Assembly: GCA_947179485.1 (NCBI GenBank)
Contig: OX359247.1
Coordinates: forward strand, 59,059,131-59,123,130
Direction: 5' to 3'
Length of the DNA stretch: 64,000 bases
From: Allacma fusca
Taxonomy: Eukaryota; Arthropoda; Collembola; Symphypleona; Sminthuridae
Below are positions 12,001 through 22,447 of this stretch, one piece after another. Both the position numbers and the translations under genes were made by a program. The notes beneath the pieces are model-generated. The model worked only from the letters and a program-made list of their open reading frames with translations, searched no databases and had not been told where the DNA came from. Positions within the stretch are counted from its first letter, which is position 1; each line of letters opens with the position of its first letter.

Positions 12001-15000
12001 ATTAGCAAATGTGTGAGGCAAGGATTTTTTGAAATAAAAAATAATGGAATTTAATTTAGTAAAAATTTAGTTGGACAAAGGCTCTCTCAAAATTTAAATG
12101 ATGTTGCTCTCATTAATTCGTTAGTAAATAAGAAAGGTTTCTACAAAATGAGGAAATTTTGTTGTTGAATTATCATCTTTGGGTAACAATTTGTGAAAGC
12201 ACCTGGTATTTTGCCGTATTTCCCATATCCGGGTCTTGAAATGTGTCCTCGGTTGCATTTCATAGCTACTGTCATATTAGTTGGAACTAATATTTTGTGT
12301 ATGTTTAGGTCGGGAGGACAGCCTTATAATATTAGAATTGCAACTGTTTTTGAGAACGGACGAATTTACTATTACATTTTAATTACGAAGAAGTTCCCGA
12401 GTCTGTTCGACTTGATTTGCTTCTACAGGAATAATGCATTGGAAACGAAGGTACAAAATTTAACGACATTTCCTATCCTTTTTATTAAATTTAACACTCC
12501 CTAGTCTAAACATTTAATTCATATTTGATTCGAAAGGAATTCCGACTGATGAAGCTGACCAAATCCGTTCCGGTCCCTCAAACTCACGAAAAGGAAGATT
12601 GGTTTTACAAAGACATCACTCGGGAAGACGCGGAAGAGGCTCTGCGGAAAATCTTTGTAAATGGTGCATTTCTAGTGCGATACACCAATAGTTCGAAGGC
12701 CTGCCGTTTTGTCATCTCCTTCAAGTAGGATAAACTTAATATTTTTATTAGTATTTTTTAAATTTATTTTTATTCCGATGAAACAATAGGAATTGAAGGG
12801 TTATTTAGCTACTTTGTATACGGGGTCTGTTTAATTGTAAGCGACGTGGATGCACACTGATGAGTGACAGGTAGTAATAATAATGTAATAATAATCTTTA
12901 TTGTCTTTAAGTACACATACTATGACAATCTTACAATTCATTGTTTACATTGCATGTTAATTGGGGATGGGACGCAGCCCAAATAATCTTAACCTAATTT
13001 GCTTAAACTATGGAGGAGAGAGAGCAAGGTAACATAGAAGGAGATAATATTCCACGACGAACTGTGGGTGCACTGTCAAGCTATGGCAGGGACACCACTA
13101 TCCCAATGGCTCAGTAAATCCACTCACGTTGAAGTGAGCGTTGGGTGTGTGCTAACTAGCAGTACATCCCACAGAACCCAACATCTATCTCTCTCTTTCC
13201 CTCACCTCCGCGACAGCAGGGGCACTGGGCTTTGAAGCCATTCCTCAACGATGGTGGTTGAGTACATTCAGTGCTGGACTACTCCTGCTGCCCTTGATGA
13301 GTGACAGGTAGTGATGCCAATGGTCTGGTCTGATCCAGATTTTATGAAACTGGTCTGGTCCAAAGCGCAGACCAGACCATTGGTCTGGTCCAGTTTTTCG
13401 GACCAGACCAGTGGTCTGATCCAGTCATTCGGACCAGACCAGACCAAAGACCATGGTCCGGACCATGGTCCAGAAAACCATTCAGAGCAATTGAATAATC
13501 ACATTTTATCCAGTCAAATTTTTTTTTTATCCTCAGAAATGACATTTTTAATTTGTTCCACAGGATTTCGTTAACTCATAAATTTTTATTTTGCGTACTT
13601 TTGGGACCATGGTCCTGTGGTCTGGTCTGGTCTGGTCCTGAAGCTGGACCAATTGTATCTGGTCTGGTCCAAGTGTTAGACCAGACCGGACCAGACCATA
13701 CAAGTCTAGGACCAGACCGGACCAGACCAATAACGGACCATTATTAATGGTCCGGACCAGACCATTGGCATCCCTAGTGACAGGGGTGGATTAATGAAAT
13801 AATTTTTACCCTAGCCGTAACCCTCAAAATAAATTTGTTGGCCTTTACGCACACAATCTAAGGGCCTGCGCTAATATTTTTTTACCCTGGCCCTAAATTT
13901 TGTACCCTGACCGGGCCCGGAAGGGCTACCCCCTAAAACCACCCCTGATAAGTGCAAATGAACAGTGGCTAATAATAACATGATATGGGGAACGTGAGAC
14001 TATCGTTGTACGCAAACTTGGGGAAATCCAATGCCTACCCTGCAACCTAACAAATTGCCGTTTCTTTTTACATACCAACTTGCCTATAATAGGATGGATT
14101 TTTCTACTCTACAAATTGGCAATTGTTTTTGCTTAACTACTTGTCCAAAAATATCTATTTTCTCCTAATCTAAATACCATATTTTGATAATAATGAGAGG
14201 ACATTTTTAAATCCACGCTCTGTTTTCGTAAGGATTGTGTGTACTAATTACCACGAAGACTAACATGCTTACAGTATATGCGGAATATATGTATATATTT
14301 TCCAACTGCGAAGCCGATGTCCTTTCATGATTGTTGTAGTTTAAAAATGTGCAAAAATTCACCTAATTTTGCATAAAAGTCCATTATTTAACATGTGCTA
14401 CATCCTAAAAGTAAATAAGATAATTTACCCTACGTTTCATTGGGGCCAATTTTTCAGCTCACCAACATTATAGCCGATTTGTAGGGTCTACTTATAAGCT
14501 AGGTGCCCACAATTGATTGCATGTTTAATGTCGTACCTTCAAGCAAGGCTGGATGTCGGAATCCGAATTTCATAGTGCCCCAAAAACTTTGACTCACGGT
14601 ATTGTTCAAATGGTCATTTCCTATGAGTAATTGTGAGCATAGTAAAATAGATCAGTGATAGTAGAATCGGAATCTAAAAATAATTTTCGAATTCAGATAC
14701 TCACAATATCTAGAAATCGGGTTAAAAAAAAGAATTCGAATCAGAATTAGTAATCGAAAAATCCTCTCCAAAATTGAACGTTCGTCTCGTGAATACCTAC
14801 CTACTGTGTTCCTTAATTTCCTTAATGTATAGTATAACTAGATATCATTACATTCCTAAATCATGGGATAATGTTCCTGTGGGAACTTGCCAATGTCGAA
14901 CGTGACTCCTCCTTACATGAGTTCACCTCTTTACATCGATGATCATTTAGATATTTCTCCCTCAAAATCTTTCAGAATCGATAATATGGTGAAGCACTGC

Positions 15001-18000
15001 CGCGTGCGAGATGACGGGAGACTTTTATTGGTGTCAACTCAGCATTTTGAAGACATTACTGAAGTTGTGAATTATTATAAGAACAGACCGTTTTTCAAAG
15101 GTATCACTTTAAACTTCCCCGTTACAAAAAAAGTGTTCGAAGATTTGAAAAGCATCGAATTGGGAAGCGGAATTGGTTCCGAGGTAATTGCGTATTTTTT
15201 AATTTGTATCACGTATTGGCATTTGTAATCGGCCCTTGTTTTTTGGGGATACATACAATCTTGTAAATAAGGTTAGTCCAGGAGAACTCTGTACAGCGCC
15301 CTCTCTAAATAAAGCAGCACCTTTAATAAATTGTACTCTAAAAACATCTACAGAGTTTTACTTCTTGTTGTTCATCTAAAGGCAGTGATCTTATGAAACA
15401 GTGTGCTTTAGCGAGAGTTCCCTATATAAAAGGGCTCTCCTTAATGGAACAAAATTTTATTTATCTAGTACATGCTCTTTTTCGGATGAGGCTTAGACTT
15501 AGACTTGCTTTGGAATTCCAATGTCCTAGAAATGAATTATGTATACGGTTACAATTGCTAGCATTAAGTAAGGAGGTCTAACCATTATTTGGTAATTAAC
15601 AAACTTCCTAAATTGGGTTAAGAAATTGAAACCGTTTTTTAAACACTCATGCTTACCGAATAGCGACAAAATGTCGAAAGACTTTATTGTGAAATTCTGC
15701 CATCCTCTCAGGTAAGGTGTCGTTGTACAATTATAACATGTATCGGTGTTAGCTGTGGAAATAGATAATTATTGCCTACTCGGTTTTCAATGTTTATTTC
15801 TAAATGCTCGCATTTAAAATCGAATAATTTTGCACACCGCCAAATTCTAATGGAAAGGATTGAGTGTTGCTGTAAAATAAATTTAAATGAATGTTTCCTT
15901 CAAATATTTCAGACTCCCATGGACGGAGGAGAAGTTGCTGGATACATTTATACTGCCAACACAAATGTAATTATTTAATTTATTTATCATATTTATTTAT
16001 TTACGTTTTTCAATGCGCATAAATGTAGTCGACTGCTAGCCTTATAACGGTTACCCATTAGCTGGATTAATTTTTCCGGTATATGTATAGGGGTCTTTAT
16101 GTAAATACAAACTCTCGGGAGAATCTCAAAAAGCCGTTAAGTAGAGAAAGTTGACTTTATAGTTGAAAGTTCGGTAGGACATTGGGGAGATGCGATATTG
16201 ACCATTGTTTTGATGTTGAACGCTTTGGTAATGAAAAATTTCAATTTGGAATCCTTTTAAACAATCCGGACTCCGACACGTTTTGAACTCGTACGTAAAA
16301 GGAGTAAATATTGATCGGAAGTTTCTGTCCAGTTTTAAATCTGCAAAAGCAATTTACTATAAAATTGGGTTCTTGAATGCTTTTTACCTCCGTCTTTTAT
16401 GCAGCTAAGGGGGGGGGGGGGTTGAATAAAGGTCTTGCGAGATTCTATTTGTAATAAAAGGAAGCTTTGTAGTTCATTTGAGTATAATTATATTCTCAAT
16501 CTCATGATTTTTAAAAGGAAATCAAAGCCAAAGCCCTGCATCCTTACCGTGCTAACCGACCAGACATTTTGTCCTTTGAGAAGAACGACATCATCACGAA
16601 TATTGTTAAAGAGGAGGAAAATGGATGGTGGAAGGGGGATTTAGGGTGTCAGAAGCAAAAGTCCTTCCCATCCCATTTCGTTGAAGTCATAGAACAAACA
16701 AATCACTCAAATCTTTTTGGCGATATGCAAACCGGAACTGTGGGACTGGGAAGAGTGGAAATACTGTCGAACCCGGACTACCCCAGACTTCCTTACATCC
16801 TCCAAATTTACGAAAGCGTGGTTCCTTTCCGGGTTGCTGTGGAAACCAGCAGGGAGGCCAGAGATTGGGAAGACACCATCAATGACCTTGTTCATCAAAC
16901 TGGAGACAACCGCGCCGCCGTAAGCTGTTTTTGTTTAAATTTCATATTTGAAAAATTTCATATTGTTTATTGTCACAATTTATTATCTAATTACATACAA
17001 ATCCTATCTGCTGATTTTTTTCATAATCGTGGGTAAATATACCCACTATCTCAAACAGTAATTTGTGAATGATCCCTGCTCCTGTACTGAGTACTTAATT
17101 TACTGTTGTATAATATCTTAAAGACGGAAATCATCATATAATTAGCACAAGTGTGTTGATTGACTATGGGACAAGTATCGAATTGTTCAGATATAGTGAG
17201 GCTGTATTATGCAATTACTGGAATTGTTAGGGAAAATTAATACGTGTAAGCTAGTAGGGATGCCAGTGGTCCGGTCCGCTTCTCTGGACCAGACAGGACC
17301 AGGATTCTAAATTGATTTGATGAAACTCTAAGAAAATGGGAATGTTTTGAATTTACAGAATCCTTCTTCATTATGGAGAAGTATTCTAAAAATGTTGTGC
17401 AAGCGAGGGAGGAAAAATAAAACCCCGAAAGAATTCTCCAGACTAATTGTCTATTGCATAAGTGTGCCTCGAAGACCCCCAACAGATGTCGTAAGTGCGG
17501 GAAGAAAATTCAACGAAATTTCCAGTTTTAACGAAGGCTCTGCGATGAAGTTGATGGGCTCGGATCCTGTTTACTTCTGTTGGTTCCATGAGGTTTGTTT
17601 CCACAAAATTTATCCTAAGCATTAAACCTTTTAGAAGAGTAGTAACTTCTTTTATTGTTTTGCAAGATGAGGTTGTTGTACTTAAAGTAATTATATTTGA
17701 CATAAATTTGTTTAGTTATAGTTACACAGAAAGAACAGTAGAAGTAGTTTTTTCTTATTACTTTCTCTTATAAGGAGAACTTCAATCTAGGGAGAGTGTA
17801 TTGATATGACAGGGGTGCTACTAGAGAGAAAGTCCTTGTAACATTTATAATTATGCATTTCCTATTTGCAGGTTCAGCTTAGCCGTGTTTATCCAAATGG
17901 TCAGCGGATCAACTCAACTAATTACAACCCGATCACAATGTGGAATGCTGGATGTCAGCTAGTGGCTCTAAATTACCAGACACCAGGTATAACGGGTTTA

Positions 18001-20875
18001 CAGTGTAAAGATGCAATTTCTAGACATACTTACTTTAACTGTGAGTTTGGTGGAAGGGCAAGTGTAATTAAATACAATTTGAGTGAATGGCGAGGCTCAT
18101 GACTAAATTTGGAGACACCTGTTCTTTTCAAGTGTTTCTTCTGTGAGGATTGAAATGTTTGCATTTCTCAGAAACCAGTAGAAAGTCGTTCTACCATTAC
18201 TTCGTGTTTAAAGCACGTGGCACTTGTACATTGAAATGTATTAATTTTTTCCTGTAGGAAAGTGAACTGGGAAAATTGGAATCACAGATTCGACAATTTA
18301 TCCCTTATTTGTATTTATGTACTTTGGTAGTGGTGCTTAAATGAAAATATTTTTTGTTTACAGACAAGGCCATGCAATTAAATCAAGGGAAGTTCCGGGA
18401 TAATGGCAGCTGCGGATACGTTCTCAAGCCAGAATTCATGTTCACAAAAGATTTTGATCCAAATAATGTCAAGCTATTGAACAAGTTGAACATACAGAGG
18501 ATCAATTTAACCCTCACTGTAAGTATTTACTGTTTATTATTCTCTTCAAACTTTTATTTATTTCCTTACATGGAATGAGCTCCTTTGGAATTATGCCATA
18601 ACAAGTAGTTATTCAGACGGGTTTTTATTACTGAAGGTAATCGCTGCCCGGAACTTAACCAAACCAGGAAATAAGGCAGTAATTGGGCCTTTCGTGGAAT
18701 TGGAAATAATTGGGGCGGATTTCGACTGCCTCAAGCAAAGGACAAGGCAAAATGCGGAATGTAATTAGGATTTCATGTTGACTGTTGTAGTATAATATTT
18801 ATTTTGCTGTTTCTAATAACAACAAGCTTTAACAAATAACTATATTTGAAGTTTTCACATGGTTTATTGAAAGCTATACTGTGTGGACACAAATATGTAG
18901 TATAGCTTATCTTTTTGTAAAATTGTTCAAGAATATGTTTTAAAATCCTTTTGCAGTTGGTCTCAGCCCGGTTTGGAACGAAAAATTTTCTTTCTCAGTT
19001 TTAAACCCCGACTTAGCCCTAATCCGGTTTTCTGTTCAAGACGAGGATACTTTGGATGATTCGGAATTAATTGGTCAAGCAACTTATCCAGTAAGCACAC
19101 ATTAGTGAATATATTCCTTACCCTAACATAGTTTTGAGATCCGTTTTCCAATGTTCTCAAATTACACATTACAAAATTGCTATAAGAGGAAACTTTACTG
19201 ATATAAACAAACTTTCTGTAGAAGCAAAAACTTTACTTTCAGACGTTTTCCCGTGAATGACAATATTGCTTTCGCATTTTTGATTAGATACTAATAGTGC
19301 AAACAAGATGTGACCACTTCCGGGGATTTTAACTTATAAACTTTGAAGATTTTTGCTGTCAGAAATCCTAGCAAGTTGGAACTTATAGTGCTTGCATATT
19401 TTGTCCCTAAAGTAGGACGTCAATATGACTCACTTATTCCGAGACAAATACAAATGTTGCAGGATATTTAATTAGAGAATAAAAATATCCTGTTTTTATA
19501 GTGGCCAGGTTTAAAAGGTTTTAGGGATCAGTGCATAGTTTGATGTACACTCAACAATAATCTCTTCAAAATCTCTCCCTTTTTAACGACACACTGCGAT
19601 TCTCCCAAGTGTGTATTTGTATTGCAAATTGTAACCCTTTAATAACACATTGGTTATAACAACACAAATAACTCTACAGCAACCATGAAAATGTTTGGCG
19701 TATTATCGGAAACACGCAAGCACATACCCATTCCCAGGAAATCCTATCTCTGAGCAGTGTTTGTCACGTCAACGGGTGTTCACCTGGTTTTTGGAAAGGG
19801 AATAGTAACGAAATAGGTACAAATCAATTGTAGACCTGAACAAACACCGGTACGGTGCATAATAAAACCATGATCTTGAAGTCGTGAACGAGAATATCTT
19901 TAATAAATTCTCGTAATAAATAAACAAATAATTTTTACCCATTCTCATACGTGCTCCTGTGTATAACGGGTACATGAGATATCTGTTGTCAAAATCTGAA
20001 TTTCTGAAAGTAACTTGTTTGATGCCATCACATCGAAAGGAAAGTGAGATATTACTGCCCACCGTAAAATGTTTTAGCGTCAATCCAAAATGCTCTAGTT
20101 GATTAATCAGCTACCTTTCAAACTTCAAATTTATGCAAATTTACTTCTTCGGTTTCTATTTTTTCCAACACTAATCACTTCACAGGAATCACAATATTGT
20201 ACCTTAGGGGTTTATTTATCCTAGTATTGTTAAGAAATTGTGTGCAGTATGAAATATAAATCGTGGTAATATGTAATCAGTGCAAATGCATTTTAAATAG
20301 TCTACCATGCTCTTACAAGCATTGTAGTTGAAATGTTCCCCAAGGATTTGCCAAATTTGTGTTCCAACTCGTCGTCTTCATGAGTTGACTAACTTTGTTA
20401 TTATAGCTTGCTTGTAAACTTAGATTGATCTCTTCATTTTTGGGGTCAAATTTTTAAATTTTAATTCAAAATCCGAAATTTTAATTGGCATTTAACATTG
20501 GAAAATTTGACCCCCATAGGGTCAAGTAATGATTAAGATTAGATCATGAATTTAATTATACTGCAAGCAAGATAAACACTGCTCAGAAGTATCTCATCAG
20601 TGCGTCTCTACTAGGGAACTGTCATTACTGGAGAACTGCTATTACAAAATTCACTTTACTGATTTTGTAGCTATTCTCACTTTAGTTAAATTTTAGCAAT
20701 GTAATTATTTCGCATTTTTTATTGAGTGGATGGTAATCCTGAAGAAAAATTTATCACGTAATGTTTGTATTTACAGGTCCGCTGCCTACGCCCTGGTTAT
20801 AGAAGTGTCCCATTGAACAACGGCTTTGGAGAAGAACAGCTGTCAGTTTTACTAGTTCATTTGCAGTACGTTTAA
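6037..20875 (+). CDS. PLCG: 1-phosphatidylinositol 4,5-bisphosphate phosphodiesterase gamma (20 exons)
   Basis: Receptor-coupled phospholipase that cleaves PIP2 to IP3 and diacylglycerol at the inner plasma membrane. Exons: 6037-6232, 6425-6556, 7623-7801, 7987-8143, 8217-8402, 8486-8601, 8686-8892, 9004-9391, 11462-11622, 12309-12450, 12537-12724, 14976-15183, 15913-15966, 16518-16919, 17359-17592, 17872-17986, 18364-18518, 18637-18760, 18957-19090, 20777-20875. About 1190 residues, usual for the family. Order: PH, EF-hands, X box with catalytic His in SSHNTYL and VIYHGMTLT and calcium ligands in IELDCWDG and LSIENHC, half PH, nSH2 (FLVRES), cSH2 (FLVRYTN), SH3 (ALHPY), half PH, Y box, C2. 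All joins after exon 2 keep frame; exon 1 to exon 2 is off by one base. The start is the first ATG in frame with the PH match. The protein ends LVHLQYV just after C2, without the longer vertebrate tail. The Tyr-rich microexon 15913-15966 ([10 protein letters not shown]) lies where vertebrate PLCG has its activating phosphotyrosine. Confidence 0.95.
6612..6945 (+). repeat. 29-bp minisatellite in PLCG intron 2
   Basis: About 11.5 head-to-tail copies of a 29-bp unit built on CAAAACAATTATTGGATTTG plus AAATTTTT. Copies differ at few positions. Because 29 is not a multiple of three, the array stays open in more than one frame and gives false open frames (TIIGF, QLLDL and NNYWI phrases recurring in turn). 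Confidence 0.93.
9613..11318. mobile_element. hAT-type element, GGTACCC-word family, in PLCG intron 8
   Basis: A 1706-bp element with terminal inverted repeats CAGTGCTCGGACTGGGTAC (9613) and its complement ending at 11318, flanked by perfect 8-bp duplications CTACTGAG (9605-9612 and 11319-11326). The outer 250-300 bp on each side are dense arrays of TACCCGTACCC and its complement GGGTACGGGTA, with many palindromic GGTACC and CCCGGG cores. The central 1.1 kb (about 9900-11040) is ordinary AT-rich DNA with short open frames. I could not recognise a transposase there. The end type (YARNG) and 8-bp duplication indicate the hAT superfamily. Confidence 0.88.
12876..13294 (-). mobile_element. 5'-truncated retroposon (LINE-like 3' end)
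   Basis: Read on the minus strand it ends in a polyadenylation-like AATAAAG followed by an ATT/TTA-rich tail (12874-12900), as non-LTR retrotransposon 3' ends do. It is flanked by an 18-bp direct duplication TGATGAGTGACAGGTAGT (12858-12875 and 13295-13312). The 420-bp body has no long open frame, so it is probably 3' UTR of a LINE or a SINE-like derivative. Family not identified. Confidence 0.7.
13309..13776. mobile_element. hAT-type MITE, GGTCTGG-word family, copy 1
   Basis: A 468-bp element in PLCG intron 11. Ends are TAGTGATGCCAATGG and the complement of TAGGGATGCCAATGG, with perfect 8-bp duplication GTGACAGG (13301-13308 and 13777-13784). Both flanking thirds are arrays of GGTCTGG, GGTCC and their complements, forming palindromes such as GGTCCGGACC. 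The AT-rich centre (13490-13600) carries no coding sequence. A nearly identical copy lies at 31677-32143. Confidence 0.92.
13781..13947. mobile_element. short hAT-type MITE, ACCCT/GGCC words, interrupted
   Basis: Ends are CAGGGGTGG (13781) and CCACCCCTG (to 13947). The interior repeats ACCCT, GGCC and GGGC words. The GGTCTGG MITE inserted within its first bases, so part of its left end is duplicated at 13305-13308. Candidate target duplications, ATGAGTGA (13297-13304) and ATAAGTGC (13948-13955), agree at 6 of 8 positions, so this is an older or less certain member. Confidence 0.55.
17255..17313. mobile_element. solo end fragment of GGTCTGG-family MITE
   Basis: A single end, TAGGGATGCCAGTGGTCC, followed by about 40 bp of GGTCC/GGACC words in PLCG intron 14. 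No matching right end or target duplication is visible, so it is a truncated relative of the two full copies. Confidence 0.6.
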
Positions 20876-22447
20876 TAGAATTTTAGAGTGTCATAACGAA
20901 GCATAGAGAATAGAATTTTGTACCTAATTATAAGCAATTGAATAGCTAAATTGTACGGTTATTTGAAATATTGTAAAAGTTAGATAATTATTAAAGTACA
21001 AAAACTGACTGGCAAAAGACTTGCATTGATCCAGCATTTGCTTTAGTGTAATAACCTAAGTTATGTAAATCATCTAAAGACGGTCTCACAGTCATGTTCC
21101 GTTTAAGGTAAAAAGTCTACCCTCTTAAGTTTTACCATCCGTATCCTTATACATAACATTCACACTCTCATTAACATTCTTCTCTTCCGTAGAAACATGG
21201 ATTACGGAACCAAGTTAAAACGATTTTCTGTTTCAACTTTTGGATCATACGGACGAAAATACAATGCTTGGCGAGCAGTCAAGGCTAGCGCGAAATCAAT
21301 ATGCGCTTAGTGATTGCAGCTTCGGTTTATTGTCTCAGTAAAGTTCTTGGTTTCAATAATAATCATCAATAATTAATATTTCGCGGTAAAAATTATAGTC
21401 ATATAGTTTTAAACTTCATAATTAAACGTATTTCCCTAAATAAATTACAATAACATCGTTTTATTCAACACCAAGCAAATAATGTCGAGTCAAAAGCGAG
21501 TCCTCCACAATAACGTTATTTATTCACACAATTTTATCCACAATTTTATCAATATTGTTAACAATATTGATAAAACTAAACAAACTAGCAATATGGAAAT
21601 TACTGCTGAAATTGAAATTCTGCTTAATATGGTTGGAACTTTTAGTTAGGAAGTTGGAAGTTACCTTTTTGACCCCTCATAATCAATGTATTCCAACCGT
21701 GAATTGCGAAAATCTGCATGGAGTAAAATTGAATTTCAAATTGGAATTTCAGGTAATGTTTCATTTAAAAATTGTAATATTGACCATACTATATAGATAC
21801 GTTCTTGTCCGGTGTTTAGCACAAAGAATTTGTCTCTGTGATTTTGATAAAAATAAGAATACTGTGGTTCGCCTATACAATTTTGTGATATTTGTATTTG
21901 ATACGAGCTAACATCGCAAGTAAGGATGGATTAAGCTGATACTCTTAACAATAAATGTATGTATATGCATATTTACCTTTTTGGTTTTTTTCTTACATAT
22001 ATAAAAACCAAATAGCAATCTGCGGGCTTGAACGATAAAAGCACTGATAAGATGAAGTACACTACAGTAAAACACAAACATCACTACACACAAGAAGCAT
22101 TCGAACAGTGTAATATTCGGATTAAATTAGGTAGACATAACAACTTTCATACCGGTTGACGTGTACTGCTTCCTTGCCACGAAATTGTTAAGAGTTATCG
22201 TAATATTGCAAATAAATCTGTAGGATTATTGGTCTAATTGAACATCTGACCTTACATGCATTTCCGAAGGATTCTAGAGATTTCCTCTCCTACCCCAAAA
22301 TATGAGTTTCCTAGAAAAAAAAGTATTTAATAGTCAGTCCAAATTCGTGCTTTCTTTACAACAGCTTGACCAGCTTTCGTTGAATGGTTATAATTTGTCA
22401 AAACGGTTTCCAGTCCTCCAATATATAGTTGTTCTGCTATCTTAATT
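20876..22447. other. intergenic region between PLCG and GPCR
   Basis: Contains the PLCG 3' flank, with sequence at about 20935-21060 alignable to 35190-35310, and one copy of a 0.57 kb direct repeat (21790-22370). The 118-codon open frame at 21555-21911 has no motif I recognise and partly lies in the repeat, so I do not call it a gene. Confidence 0.45.
21790..22370 (+). repeat. 0.57 kb dispersed direct repeat, copy 1
   Basis: Aligns over almost its whole length with 31097-31668 (for example TTTGTATTTGATACGAGCTA and ATAGCAATCTGCGGGCTTG), with small indels. No inverted ends, tail or coding sequence seen. It is probably part of a segmental duplication rather than a transposon. Confidence 0.8.

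Noticed and set aside
13311..13747. Several overlapping open frames within GGTCTGG arrays, repeated at 31.7-32.1 kb
   Set aside because: Translations are low-complexity (GPDHG, SGLV) on both strands, caused by the palindromic words.
16406..16424. Poly-G run
   Set aside because: A simple homopolymer inside a PLCG intron, with no further structure; its length may be a sequencing artefact.
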